64,000 nt of DNA from Flavobacterium difficile (GTDB taxonomy: Bacteria; Bacteroidota; Bacteroidia; Flavobacteriales; Flavobacteriaceae), in assembly GCF_011392115.1 (NCBI RefSeq), contig NZ_JAAJBT010000004.1, positions 221,554 to 285,553 on the forward strand, in the 5' to 3' direction. The position numbers and the translations under genes are program-made. Positions within the stretch are counted from its first letter, which is position 1; the number at the start of each line of letters is the position of its first letter. The notes under the pieces were generated by a model, which did no database searches, was not told the DNA's origin, and worked only from the letters and a program-made list of their open reading frames with translations. Below, in pieces: positions 29,069-38,631 of this stretch.

Positions 29069-30814
29069 TTAGAAATCAAACTTATAACTCGCACCACCTA
29101 ACACTTGAATGCCTTGTACTGGAAAATTTGCCCAACGTTGATATTGTTGGTTGGCTAGGTTATTTCCTTTTAGAAAGAATGTCATTTTTTTACTGTATTT
29201 GTAACCCACATTTGCATTCAAATCGAAATAACTATCTAAAGTTACCTTTTCTTGCACAAATGAAGGCAATGGGAAAATTAATTCTTGTTTTGAAACCAAA
29301 TCCATTCTTTCCCCTACAAAAAACAATTGCATGCCACCATACCATTTTTCTGTAAAATCAATATTTAAGTTAGCTTCTACTTTTAATTGTGGTAAATTCC
29401 ACGCTTCTTGTAAGGTAGAAACTTTAAAGCTGTTATATGTACCACTAAGAGTGAATGCCGTTTTCTTTGAAAAATCAGCTTTAATTTCTCCGAAAATATT
29501 GAAAGTATTCAAATTATCATACACAACATTAAACGAATTACCGAAATGATAACCTTGTTTGTTAGTAATTGATGCATCATAAATATTAGAAACAAAAAAC
29601 GCTTTGTTTTTTTCATTATTGATTCCACCACGAATATTAAAAGAAACGGCATTAGCTAATTTCCCTTTCATTCCAACATATAAATCAAATGAATTATCAG
29701 TTGGTGAAACATTCAAAGTTGGCGATACAAAAGGATTTCCATCTACAAAATCAGCATAAGAATTTTGTTGTAAATTTCCTTCAGCACCGGCATAGGCAAT
29801 CATTAAATCGCCCACTAAACGATAAGACGCTTTTACATTTGGATACACAAAAAATTTGCCGTCAGAAGTTCCGTTGAATCTATTTGTTGTATAAAATAAT
29901 CCTGCACCTAAATGTACAGAAAAATCATCTTGTTGGTATAAAAAGCTTGGTTTTGTTCCGAAAATCACATTGCTATATTTCATTTCGTTACTGTTATAAT
30001 AGTCTTTTTTGAAATTTCCACCAACATAATCTACTACGAATGAAGCACTGATTTTACTGTCCATTACTTCAAAATCAAATGATGGTTTTATAAAAAATCT
30101 ATTCTCTCCAGATCCAAATTTATCCGAAAAACGTTTGAATTGCATTGAAGCATCATTAAATAATCCGGCATTAAATTCCATTCTGCCACCAAATGAAATG
30201 GTATTATAACTTTGCATTTCTGCAATTGAACTTATTGTTGCTTCATCAAAATTGATATTTTCTGTTGGCAATCCATACCAATTTACAACCTGATTTTTCA
30301 CACCTAAATCGACGTTCCAATTCATGTCTTTTGTTCTACTACCGTAGGTAAAATCTAAACCAGTTGTGTAAAATTTGTCATCTAAAACCAAACCTTTTAT
30401 ACCACCTTGAGAAGACAGATGGCGCAACAAACCACCGATATAATCCGTTTTACTCAATTGATGCGCTAAGAATACTTCCGCGTTAACAGTTCCGTAATTT
30501 CCAGCTCCAAGTGAAGCGTAATTAGAAAAACCTTTTTCTTGAGTTTCTTTATCAACATCAGCCGCTTTTCCTTTAGAAGGTACGAAAGTTGACGCTACAG
30601 GAAAGGAAAAGATTTGATATTTGATTGGAATTTTGGGTTCTACTACTTCCTCTTCTACAGCTGGAGTTTCCTTTACTTTAAAAGCATCAGAAATGGTTGG
30701 CGTATAAGGCTTTACAATATTAACCACTTCACTACCAATGTTTTCGTCTTTCTTTTGAGAAAAACCAACTTGAATAGTGGTAATGGCGATGATACTAAAA
30801 ATTAACTTTTTCAT
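29069..30814 (-). CDS. TonB-dependent-receptor-like barrel without a clear plug
   Basis: The open frame extends to 30841, but the signal peptide MKKLIFSIIAITTIQVGFS begins at the ATG at 30814, so I use that start (581 residues). After a short linker rich in Glu, Val and Pro (about 20-80) comes a barrel of alternating strands (NYASLGAGNYGTVNAEVFLAHQL..., FDLYVGMKGKLANAVSFNIRGGI), ending FPVQGIQVLGGASYKFDF. That ending is typical of TonB-receptor barrels. I see no complete plug domain. The large TPR protein gene lies 111 bases upstream on the same strand, suggesting joint transcription and a possible outer-membrane complex. Confidence 0.78.
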   Translation of the reverse strand: MKKLIFSIIAITTIQVGFSQKKDENIGSEVVNIVKPYTPTISDAFKVKETPAVEEEVVEPKIPIKYQIFSFPVASTFVPSKGKAADVDKETQEKGFSNYASLGAGNYGTVNAEVFLAHQLSKTDYIGGLLRHLSSQGGIKGLVLDDKFYTTGLDFTYGSRTKDMNWNVDLGVKNQVVNWYGLPTENINFDEATISSIAEMQSYNTISFGGRMEFNAGLFNDASMQFKRFSDKFGSGENRFFIKPSFDFEVMDSKISASFVVDYVGGNFKKDYYNSNEMKYSNVIFGTKPSFLYQQDDFSVHLGAGLFYTTNRFNGTSDGKFFVYPNVKASYRLVGDLMIAYAGAEGNLQQNSYADFVDGNPFVSPTLNVSPTDNSFDLYVGMKGKLANAVSFNIRGGINNEKNKAFFVSNIYDASITNKQGYHFGNSFNVVYDNLNTFNIFGEIKADFSKKTAFTLSGTYNSFKVSTLQEAWNLPQLKVEANLNIDFTEKWYGGMQLFFVGERMDLVSKQELIFPLPSFVQEKVTLDSYFDLNANVGYKYSKKMTFFLKGNNLANQQYQRWANFPVQGIQVLGGASYKFDF

Positions 30815-30879
30815 ATTTTGTTTTATTAACCGCAAGGACACTAAGGTTTTCGCTAGGTTCGCTATATATTTAGAATAAT

Positions 30880-30920
30880 TACTTGGCTCTTTTTACTTTT
30901 TACTTTTTACTTTTTACTTG
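30880..30920. repeat. TTTTTAC heptamer array within a dispersed repeat
   Basis: Four tandem TTTTTAC units follow TACTTGGCTC. The first 26 bases (30880-30905) recur exactly at 49081-49106. Just upstream at 30826-30846 is the phrase TTAACCGCAAGGACACTAAGG, related to a phrase at 41203-41240. Both copies of the array lie at the 3' ends of minus-strand genes. Confidence 0.7.
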
Positions 30921-30924
30921 GCTC

Positions 30925-33900
30925 TTACTTCGTTACCGAAGAATTCGTCTTCGCCTCTTCTGCTTTAATTCTATCTAATTCCGTTTGACATTCTTTAACT
31001 ACATCTGGAAATTCCTCGAAATTATCTATAATACTTTGTAAAATTTCTGTGGCTTGAAAACTATCTTTCAATTCATAATAATTTTTCGCCATGACAAGTA
31101 ACGATTTTGATGCGAAATAACTATAACTTGAATATAAAGAAGAATATTTTTCAACTACTTTATTTGAAGCCTCAAATTTTCCTTCTTTATTTTTAAAATA
31201 AGCATCGTAATATAATGCTTCTGCAGCTAATTCCCCTTTAGCAATTTTCTGTAATTTTGCATACGCTTCTTTGGCTTTGGCGTCGTTATTAGTTTTAATT
31301 GCCGAACGTGCTACTATAATTTGCGCATCACTTTTAATTTTATCATCCATTTTCGGATTTTTCAAAACTTTATCAGAATAGCTTTCAGAATTTACAAAAT
31401 CTTGTTTTTCATAATAACACTTCATCAAATTAGCTTGAGCGAAAGTAGTATTTTGAGGATATTCTGCAATTGTTTCCAATTGTTTTAGAACCGGAATTGC
31501 TAAATCACAATTTTTGTCTTTTAAATGAATTTCAGACAAACGAACTAAAGCTTGCTCTGTAAACTCGTTTCTGGCTTGACCAATTACATAATCGTAATGC
31601 GGAATAGCATTTTTTTCTAATTTATCTGCAAAATATAATTGTGCCAAATAAAAATGCACTTTCAAGGCATGTAAACCTTTAGGAAATTGACCTAAATAAC
31701 TAGTAAAACCTTCAATTGCTTTCTTCGGATTATTTGCTAAATATTGTTTTTCAGCAGATTCGTACATGTCGTTATCTAATTCCGCATCCGTTACTTCTAC
31801 AAAAGAAAGTGTTTTTACCCAAGCTGCATATTCTGCTACATTTCCATTGGCTTTATAGATACTTTTAGCCGTTTCAACAGCTTCTAAAGATTCTGGAGAA
31901 TTTGGAAATTCTGCTACTACTTTTTTAAACTTTGCTAACGCAGCATCATCTCTATCTGTGTTATAATAAATTAAACCTTGTTTTAAGATTGATTTAGCAA
32001 CATATGCACTATTTTTATAATTGTTAATTAAGTTGTCAAAAGTTGCAATCGCTTTATCATTAATTTCTTCATTCGTATACGTATTTGCTAACTCATATAA
32101 GGCATCATCTAAATATTGAGACGATTTATAAGTGACTACGAATTTGTTTAAGTCATCAATTTTCTTGTCGTTTTTATTTACAAATCCGTAACTCATACCT
32201 TTTTGAAAAGCAGCGTAATCAGCATCTACACATTTCAATTCAATAGCTTTATTATAAGCATCCATTGCTGGCCAATACTTTGATGAAATATAATTGCAAT
32301 CAGCCAATCTTAAATAAGCATCTGTTAATCGGTTTTTGTCATCTTTAGCATTTGTAATGTAGGTATTGAAATAAGGAATCGCATTTTCATATTCTTTAAT
32401 CTTAAAATACGCATAACCTAGATTATAATTCACGGTATTGTTTTCAGGTGTTTGTGTTGCAGCGACACTATTTAAAAACTGTTTATAAGTCAAAACCGCT
32501 TCAGAAAATTGATCTAAACTGTATTCACATTCTGCTTTCCAGAAAGTAGCACGCGCTAAAATTTTAGCATCTTTATTTTCGGTTAATGATTTTTTGAATA
32601 AAACATAAGCTTCTTGATATTTTCCATCTGTGTACACTTCTAAACCTCTGTAAAAAGCAACTTTTTGATAGGCAGCTTTATTTTCTGGTGTTTTGTTTTT
32701 TTCTAACAACACCAATGCTTCTGCATAATTTTTTGAAGAAATAAATGAATTAATCAATAAAGCCTTTAATTCTGAATGGTTTGGATTTGTTGGATATTTA
32801 TCCATAAATGTTTTAAGAATTTCCGGTGTAGATACATAGGGATTTCCAATTTCGTAACTCAACTTCGTGTAATTCAAAGCCGCATCTTCCTGAATTTTGG
32901 TATCGAAAGTCATTTCAGAAGCTGTTTTAAAGGCGTTTAAAGCTTGTTGTTTTTTATCTGTATTCAAATAACTTTCTGCCAAATGATAATAAGCATTTTG
33001 TGCTACAAAATCGTTTCCTTCAATAATTTTATTGAATTGCGTTATCGCTTTTTCGTACTCTTTTTGTTGATAAAAGGCATAACCAAGTTGATAATAATCG
33101 GTATTGGTCCATTTTCCATTTTTACCTCTGTAAGCTTGTAAATAAGGTAATGCTTTGTCGTATTTTTTTAAATTGAAATAACTTTCGCCAATTATTTTTG
33201 ACAATTCACTTTTTTCTAAAGCATTTGATTTTTTTAGTTGTGGTTCTCCTAAATCGATAGCTTTTTGAAAATTTCCCAATTTAAAATTCATATCCGCTTG
33301 AAAGTAACCCATTTTCTCTTTGTACTTATCCTGATCGGAAACTTGCCCAAAAAGCTCATTGGCTTCCTGGTAATTGTCACCTTCATAGGCCAAATACCCT
33401 AAATAATACTTTGCTTGATTCCCATATTCTTTCGAATTGGCAACTTTATTTAAATATTTTGAAGCATCTTTATTATTTTTAGTTGAAAAACTTGCGTAAC
33501 CTCGTTGAAAATTAGCTTTTTCTAAGTCGGAAACATTTAAATCTGGTTCATGAATATTTTCGTACCATTTTAACGACTGAGTATAATTTCCTTCTGAAAA
33601 ATAAAACTGTGCCACTTCTAAATAAGCCGCATTTCTTTTCGTACTTGTGGGATGATTTTCTATGAAAGCTTCCATCAAAGCATCTGCACCTTGTTGATTG
33701 GTTTTTATGGCACAATTTGCAATATAATATTCACAATCAGCTATTATTTCTTCAGAAGTTGACGTACTTTTTACCTTGTCAAATAAAATTTGTGAAGCTT
33801 GAAATTGTTTTTCTTTATACAATTGAATTGCTTTGTTGTAATCTTGATTTTGATTCGTGTAAATTGCAGACTGCTGAGCAATAATACTTTGCGAAACAAG

Positions 33901-33936
33901 AAGCAATAATAAGGTTATCTTTGTTAAAATGTTCAT
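30925..33936 (-). CDS. Large exported tetratricopeptide-repeat protein
   Basis: This 1003-residue protein has the signal peptide MNILTKITLLLLLVSQSIIA before Q. The rest is almost entirely TPR-type helical repeats from residue 30 to the end, for example AIQLYKEKQFQASQILFDKV, YYQLGYAFYQQKEYEKAITQFNKII, YNLGYAYFKIKEYENAIPYFNTYI and LKQGLIYYNTDRDDAALAKFKKVVAEFP. It is likely a periplasmic scaffold. It is directly upstream of a plug-poor TonB-type barrel on the same strand. No lipobox is visible, which distinguishes it from the gliding lipoprotein SprE. A TATATTTG box lies on the minus strand at 33958-33965. Confidence 0.88.
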   Translation of the reverse strand: MNILTKITLLLLLVSQSIIAQQSAIYTNQNQDYNKAIQLYKEKQFQASQILFDKVKSTSTSEEIIADCEYYIANCAIKTNQQGADALMEAFIENHPTSTKRNAAYLEVAQFYFSEGNYTQSLKWYENIHEPDLNVSDLEKANFQRGYASFSTKNNKDASKYLNKVANSKEYGNQAKYYLGYLAYEGDNYQEANELFGQVSDQDKYKEKMGYFQADMNFKLGNFQKAIDLGEPQLKKSNALEKSELSKIIGESYFNLKKYDKALPYLQAYRGKNGKWTNTDYYQLGYAFYQQKEYEKAITQFNKIIEGNDFVAQNAYYHLAESYLNTDKKQQALNAFKTASEMTFDTKIQEDAALNYTKLSYEIGNPYVSTPEILKTFMDKYPTNPNHSELKALLINSFISSKNYAEALVLLEKNKTPENKAAYQKVAFYRGLEVYTDGKYQEAYVLFKKSLTENKDAKILARATFWKAECEYSLDQFSEAVLTYKQFLNSVAATQTPENNTVNYNLGYAYFKIKEYENAIPYFNTYITNAKDDKNRLTDAYLRLADCNYISSKYWPAMDAYNKAIELKCVDADYAAFQKGMSYGFVNKNDKKIDDLNKFVVTYKSSQYLDDALYELANTYTNEEINDKAIATFDNLINNYKNSAYVAKSILKQGLIYYNTDRDDAALAKFKKVVAEFPNSPESLEAVETAKSIYKANGNVAEYAAWVKTLSFVEVTDAELDNDMYESAEKQYLANNPKKAIEGFTSYLGQFPKGLHALKVHFYLAQLYFADKLEKNAIPHYDYVIGQARNEFTEQALVRLSEIHLKDKNCDLAIPVLKQLETIAEYPQNTTFAQANLMKCYYEKQDFVNSESYSDKVLKNPKMDDKIKSDAQIIVARSAIKTNNDAKAKEAYAKLQKIAKGELAAEALYYDAYFKNKEGKFEASNKVVEKYSSLYSSYSYFASKSLLVMAKNYYELKDSFQATEILQSIIDNFEEFPDVVKECQTELDRIKAEEAKTNSSVTK

Positions 33937-34084
33937 AGTAGTATTCTATTTAGATTTCAAATATATCAAAACGATATGACTATAAACGTAAAAATAATCT
34001 TAAATATTGTAATTGAAATTATTTAGTTCAATAATTTTGTTTAACGTTCAAATGTTTATATTTTTACACATTAATTAAGTAATT

Positions 34085-34768
34085 ATGAGCCATACGATTT
34101 TAGCTTTAAAAAACGTTTCTATATATCAAGAAAATAATCTAATACTATCTGATATAAATTTAGAAGTTCAAAAAGGAGAATTTTTATATTTTATTGGAAA
34201 AACAGGTTCTGGAAAAAGTAGTATTATGAAATTACTTTATGCAGATTTACCTTTAAATGAAGGTGAAGGAACAATAGTAGATTATGATTTAACTACACTT
34301 AAAGAAAAAGACATTCCCTATTTGAGAAGAAAAATTGGTATTGTTTTTCAAGATTTCAAATTATTATCTGATCGAAATATTAAAGAAAATTTAGTGTTTG
34401 TTTTAAAAGCAACAGGTTGGGTAGATACTGTTGAAATGGACAAACAAATTCAAGAAGTTTTAGACAAAGTTGGAATGGGAAATTTTGCCTCTAAAATGCC
34501 ACATCAACTCTCTGGTGGAGAACAACAACGTGTTGCAATTGCCAGAGCTCTATTAAATGATCCAGAAATTATTTTAGCAGACGAACCTTCAGGAAATTTA
34601 GACCCACAAACTAGCATAGAAATTATGGAAGTTTTGAAGAAAATAAATGCAAATGGTAAAACTATAATCATGGCTACTCACGATTATGCATTACTATTAA
34701 AATATCCTTCTAAAACATTAAAATTTGAAGATGGAAAAGTATTTGAAGTGGTTCAAAAATCAGTGTAA
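34085..34768 (+). CDS. ftsE: Cell division ATP-binding protein FtsE
   Basis: This 227-residue ABC ATPase has the size and pattern of FtsE, which with FtsX activates septal peptidoglycan hydrolases. The Walker A motif GKTGSGKSS is at residues 38-46, followed by Q-loop FQDFKLL, signature [14 protein letters not shown], Walker [13 protein letters not shown] and the switch His in MATHDYALL. FtsX is not adjacent; the following gene is DUF4199, so FtsX would be encoded elsewhere. A MacB/LolD-type ATPase is an alternative, but the short length and the DFKLL segment favour FtsE. The 148-bp region upstream has a TTG and a TATTTTTA near 34038-34066 as a possible promoter. Confidence 0.85.
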   Translation: MSHTILALKNVSIYQENNLILSDINLEVQKGEFLYFIGKTGSGKSSIMKLLYADLPLNEGEGTIVDYDLTTLKEKDIPYLRRKIGIVFQDFKLLSDRNIKENLVFVLKATGWVDTVEMDKQIQEVLDKVGMGNFASKMPHQLSGGEQQRVAIARALLNDPEIILADEPSGNLDPQTSIEIMEVLKKINANGKTIIMATHDYALLLKYPSKTLKFEDGKVFEVVQKSV

Positions 34769-34820
34769 CGTTTTTAAGAAAACGTATACTAATATTTCAA
34801 ACTAACTAAAAATTTACAAA

Positions 34821-35366
34821 ATGAACGAAATTTTAAAAAACAATGGTATTAAATACGGAGTTATTCTAGGATGTTTAGGTATATTAATGCATTTAACAAT
34901 ATACTTATTGGGTGGAATCACTAAAGAAAACGCAATAACTGGCACAGTTATTAATTGTATCTTTTGGGTTGGATATTTAGTCACTAGAATAATACAATGT
35001 AGCACTACAAAAAAACAACTGAATAATGTTGTAACATTTAAAGAATTATTTACCACTTTAACGATCTGTATCGCAATCGGTATTTTAATTGCACAACTTT
35101 TCAACTATACATTAAATAATTTTATTGATGTGGAGTACGGAAAAGCTATGAACGAATTTATGAATGAACAACAAGTTGTAGCTTTAAATGCGATGAAAAG
35201 CATTACTGATGTATCAAGTGAAGACTTAAAGGCTGCCGCAGAAACTGATAATTTTTCTATCCTTAAAACACTACAAGGTTCAGCTATGGCATTTTTAATA
35301 TCATCAATCATGAATTTGATTCTTGCTGCAATTTTTAAATCAAAAACAAACGTATTAAACGAATAA
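34821..35366 (+). CDS. DUF4199 family membrane protein
   Basis: This 181-residue inner-membrane protein has four hydrophobic segments (about 10-30, 37-57, 70-95 and 150-172). A longer polar loop between the third and fourth contains NNFIDVEYGKAMNEFMNEQQVVALNAMKS. This matches the Bacteroidetes DUF4199 family. Its stop TAA is immediately followed by the ATG of a GT2 glycosyltransferase, a pairing I associate with this family. The two probably work together on lipid-linked sugar transfer, but that is inferred from context only. Confidence 0.85.
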   Translation: MNEILKNNGIKYGVILGCLGILMHLTIYLLGGITKENAITGTVINCIFWVGYLVTRIIQCSTTKKQLNNVVTFKELFTTLTICIAIGILIAQLFNYTLNNFIDVEYGKAMNEFMNEQQVVALNAMKSITDVSSEDLKAAAETDNFSILKTLQGSAMAFLISSIMNLILAAIFKSKTNVLNE

Positions 35367-36308
35367 ATGAATATATCACTAGTAATTCCCTTGTTAAACG
35401 AACAAGAATCGTTACCCGAATTATCTAAATGGATTGAGAAAGTTATGACTAGTCATAACTTTTCTTATGAAGTATTGTTTATAGATGATGGCAGTACTGA
35501 TGGCTCTTGGCAAACTATTTTAGACTTGCAAAAAGACAATTCCAATATCAAAGGTATTAAATTTTTACGTAATTATGGTAAAAGTCAAGCTTTACATGCT
35601 GGATTTGCAAAAGCTTCGGGAGATGTTGTAATTACTATGGACGCTGACTTACAAGATAGTCCAGACGAGATTCCAGAATTATACGATTTAGTTCAAAATC
35701 AAGGTTTTGATTTAATTTCTGGTTGGAAGAAAAAACGTTACGATTCTGTAGTGTTTAAAAATATTCCTTCCAAATTATTTAACTGGGCCGCTAGAAGAAT
35801 TTCTGGAGTTAAATTGAACGATTTCAATTGTGGTTTAAAAGCTTACAAAAATATTGTTATTAAAAACATTGAAGTGTCTGGTGAAATGCATAGATACATT
35901 CCAGTTTTAGCCAAGAATGCAGGTTTTGCTAAAATTGGCGAAAAAGTAGTAATCCACCAAGCTAGAAAATATGGAAGTTCTAAATTTGGAATCGACAGAT
36001 TCGTAAATGGATTTTTAGATTTAATCACAATTTGGTTCATTTCAAAATTTGGGAAACGCCCGATGCACTTTTTCGGATTATTAGGAAGCTTAATGTTTTT
36101 TATAGGTTTTTGTTTAGCCATTTACTTAGGAATTGATAAACTTTTTATACATAAAACATCTCGTTTAATTACCAATAGACCAGAATTTTATATCGCTTTA
36201 ACCACTATGATAATTGGAACGCAATTATTCTTAGCTGGATTTTTAGGCGAAATTATTTTACGCACGAAAAACAACGAAGAACGTTACAAAATTGCGGAAA
36301 CGTTATAA
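35367..36308 (+). CDS. GT2 family glycosyltransferase, dolichyl-phosphate-mannose-synthase type
   Basis: This 313-residue protein has an N-terminal GT-A domain (about 1-220). It carries the nucleotide-sugar motif FIDDGSTDGSW, the DxD-type metal motif MDADLQDSPDE and the conserved SGEMHRYIPVLAKNAGF. Two C-terminal membrane segments follow (about 232-255 and 275-298). This is the architecture of GtrB/ArnC/DPM-like enzymes, which attach a sugar to undecaprenyl phosphate at the membrane. The sugar cannot be read from the sequence. It abuts the DUF4199 gene without a gap. Confidence 0.92.
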   Translation: MNISLVIPLLNEQESLPELSKWIEKVMTSHNFSYEVLFIDDGSTDGSWQTILDLQKDNSNIKGIKFLRNYGKSQALHAGFAKASGDVVITMDADLQDSPDEIPELYDLVQNQGFDLISGWKKKRYDSVVFKNIPSKLFNWAARRISGVKLNDFNCGLKAYKNIVIKNIEVSGEMHRYIPVLAKNAGFAKIGEKVVIHQARKYGSSKFGIDRFVNGFLDLITIWFISKFGKRPMHFFGLLGSLMFFIGFCLAIYLGIDKLFIHKTSRLITNRPEFYIALTTMIIGTQLFLAGFLGEIILRTKNNEERYKIAETL

Positions 36309-36316
36309 TTATTAGA

Positions 36317-36369
36317 TCACAAATTGATACCTTAGTAAATAATAAATCTTGTAGCCACAAATTGTTACC
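36317..36369. repeat. Two related 15-bp motifs upstream of the ORF6N gene
   Basis: TCACAAATTGATACC (36317-36331) and CCACAAATTGTTACC (36355-36369) are 38 bp apart in direct orientation, 35-87 bp before the ORF6N start. Both resemble the palindrome inside the gene at 36590-36610. They could be operator half-sites for the encoded DNA-binding protein. Confidence 0.5.
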
Positions 36370-36403
36370 TCAAGATTAAAGAATAACTTAATTACACGCC
36401 AAA

Positions 36404-36899
36404 ATGAACAATTTAGAGATTATCACGAATAAGATTCACATTATTCGTAATCAAAAAGTGATGTTAGATTATGATTTAGCAGCACTTTATGAAATAAACA
36501 AGAGTTTTAAAACAATCAGTGAAAAGAAACATCGAAAGATTTCCAGAAGATTTTATGTTTGAATTGACGGAAGATGAAATTAATATCGTGGTATCACAAT
36601 TTGTGATACCATCTAAAAGTTTCTTAGGAGGTGCAAAACCTTTCGCTTTCACAGAACAAGGAGTCGCAATGCTTTCCGGTGTTTTAAAATCAGAAAAAGC
36701 AATAAAAATAAATATTGCCATTATGCGAACTTTCGTAATTTTACGTAATTCGCTACTAAATTTAGAAGAAATAACTTCAAAAGTAAAAGAAATTGAGAAT
36801 CAGTTTCCTGAGATTTACAAGATTTTGAACCATTTAATGAATAAGGAAGATATAAAAACAGAACAAGAAGACCGAACTAAAATTGGTTATAAAAAATAA
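36404..36899 (+). pseudogene. ORF6N domain DNA-binding protein, broken by a single-base frameshift
   Basis: The N-terminal ORF6N signature MNNLEIITNKIHIIRNQKV MLDYDLAALYEI is encoded from the ATG at 36404. The rest (VKRNIERFPEDFMFEL...GGAKPFAFTEQGVAML, then a coiled-coil-like tail) is one frame away and ends at 36899. Removing one A from the AAAA run at 36509-36512 restores FKQSVKRNIERF, the usual family sequence. It is therefore one gene of about 164 codons with a +1 insertion. It may be a recent pseudogene or a sequencing error. ORF6N proteins are often phage-derived or mobile. It sits alone between a glycosyltransferase and a mutase, with no other phage genes, so it is probably an isolated cargo gene. 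Confidence 0.85.
36590..36610. promoter_or_regulatory. Perfect operator-like palindrome inside the ORF6N gene
   Basis: Ten-base arms GGTATCACAA and TTGTGATACC surround a central T. The site falls on the codons for VSQFVIP. Related half-copies lie upstream at 36317 and 36355, suggesting autoregulation or a self-targeting site. Confidence 0.5.
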
Positions 36900-36903
36900 G
36901 ATT

Positions 36904-38631
36904 ATGCACATAGAACAAAATATTTTAGACCAAGTGAATGAATGGCTAACGCCTATTTTCGACCAAAACACACAAGATGAAATAAAAAAACTAATGACTT
37001 CAGACCCAAAAGGTTTAGAAGATGCGTTTTACAAAAACTTGGAGTTTGGTACGGGTGGAATGCGAGGAGTTATGGGTGTAGGAACCAATCGTATCAACAA
37101 ATATACTTTAGGAAAAAACACACAAGGCTTGTCTAATTATTTGAAAGTATGTTTTCCAAATGAAGATTTAAAAGTCGCTATTGCCTACGATTGCAGAAAA
37201 AACAGCGATACTTTAGCTAAAGTTGTAGCGGATATTTTCTCAGCAAATGGAATCAAAGTGTATTTATTTTCAGAAATGCGCCCTACTCCAGAATTATCTT
37301 TCGCTTTAAAACATTTAAATTGTCATGCTGGAATTGTTTTAACCGCTTCACACAATCCTCCTGAATATAACGGATACAAAGTATATTGGCAAGATGGCGG
37401 ACAAATTGTGCCACCTCAAGATGGTGAAATTATTACAGAAATTGAAGCATTAAAATATAGTGATATTCAATTCTCAGCCAACGAAGATTTAATTGAATAC
37501 ATAGATGCAGCAATTGATGAGGCTTTTGTCAATTCAACTGTTGAAAATGCTAGTTTTAATACTTCAAAAGAAGCTAAAGAAAATTTAAATATTGTTTTTA
37601 CACCATTACACGGAACTTCAGTAAAATCAATTCCTGCCGTTTTAGCAAAAGCAGGTTATTCGAATGTGAATATCGTAAAAGAACAAGAAACTCCAGATGG
37701 AAATTTTCCGACAGTAAAATCTCCAAATCCAGAAGAACCAGAAGCTTTAACAATGGCTTTAGCATTAGCAGATAAAGTAAATGCAGATATTGTAATTGGA
37801 ACTGATCCAGATTCTGACAGATTAGGTGTGGCCGTAAGAGATAACGATGGAAAAATGATGTTACTAAATGGAAACCAAACCATGGTAATCATGACAGCCT
37901 TTTTATTAGAACAATGGAAACGTGCAGATAAAATTACAGGTACAGAATTTATTGGTTCAACAATCGTGTCTACACCAATGATGCTAGATTTAGCTGAAGC
38001 GTATGGAATTGAATGTAAAGTGGGATTAACAGGTTTTAAATGGATTGCAAAATTTATTAAAGACTTCCCAGATCAGAAATTTATTGGAGGTGGTGAAGAA
38101 AGTTTCGGATTTATGGTGGGTGATGCGGTTAGAGATAAAGATGCCGTTGCAGCTTGTTTATTAGTTTGCGAAATAGCAGCTCAGGCAAAAGCTTCAGGAA
38201 GTAGCTTATATAAAGAATTGATTAACTTATACTTAGATTTTTCTTTTTATAAAGAACATTTAATATCTTTAACTAAAAAAGGAAAAGAAGGTTTAGCAGA
38301 AATCAATCAAATGATGATTGACTTACGTGAAAATCCAATGGAATCTATTAACGGTCAACGTGTGGTTTGTATTGAAGATTACCAAAACACAACAGCTCGT
38401 GATTTAATTAATAATGAAACGTTTGATTTAGACATTCCAAAATCAAATGTATTAATTTATTATTTAGAAGATGGAAGTAAAATTTGTGCCCGACCAAGTG
38501 GAACTGAACCAAAAATTAAATTCTATTTTAGTGTGAATGCTATTTTAGAACAAGCAAGCGATTTCGAAGAAGCCAACAACTTCTTAGATACTAAAATACA
38601 GAATATTATCACTGAAATGAAATTAAACTAA
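36904..38631 (+). CDS. Phosphosugar mutase (phosphoglucomutase/phosphomannomutase)
   Basis: This alpha-D-phosphohexomutase moves phosphate between C1 and C6 of hexose phosphates, linking glycolysis to nucleotide-sugar synthesis. I start it at the ATG at 36904 (575 residues); the frame is open to a TTG at 36883. The four family blocks are present: the phosphoserine loop TASHNPPEYNGYKVYW, the metal-binding GTDPDSDRLG, the sugar-binding GGGEESFGF and the phosphate-binding RPSGTEPKIKFY. The length fits the long PgmB-like class common in Bacteroidetes. The next gene overlaps its stop by one base (TAATG), indicating translational coupling with the ABC exporter. Confidence 0.94.
   Translation: MHIEQNILDQVNEWLTPIFDQNTQDEIKKLMTSDPKGLEDAFYKNLEFGTGGMRGVMGVGTNRINKYTLGKNTQGLSNYLKVCFPNEDLKVAIAYDCRKNSDTLAKVVADIFSANGIKVYLFSEMRPTPELSFALKHLNCHAGIVLTASHNPPEYNGYKVYWQDGGQIVPPQDGEIITEIEALKYSDIQFSANEDLIEYIDAAIDEAFVNSTVENASFNTSKEAKENLNIVFTPLHGTSVKSIPAVLAKAGYSNVNIVKEQETPDGNFPTVKSPNPEEPEALTMALALADKVNADIVIGTDPDSDRLGVAVRDNDGKMMLLNGNQTMVIMTAFLLEQWKRADKITGTEFIGSTIVSTPMMLDLAEAYGIECKVGLTGFKWIAKFIKDFPDQKFIGGGEESFGFMVGDAVRDKDAVAACLLVCEIAAQAKASGSSLYKELINLYLDFSFYKEHLISLTKKGKEGLAEINQMMIDLRENPMESINGQRVVCIEDYQNTTARDLINNETFDLDIPKSNVLIYYLEDGSKICARPSGTEPKIKFYFSVNAILEQASDFEEANNFLDTKIQNIITEMKLN

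Noticed and set aside
36308..36403. Promoter motif TCACAAATTGATACC as a known regulator site
   Set aside because: I can name no regulator with this site; reported only as a repeat related to the palindrome in the gene.
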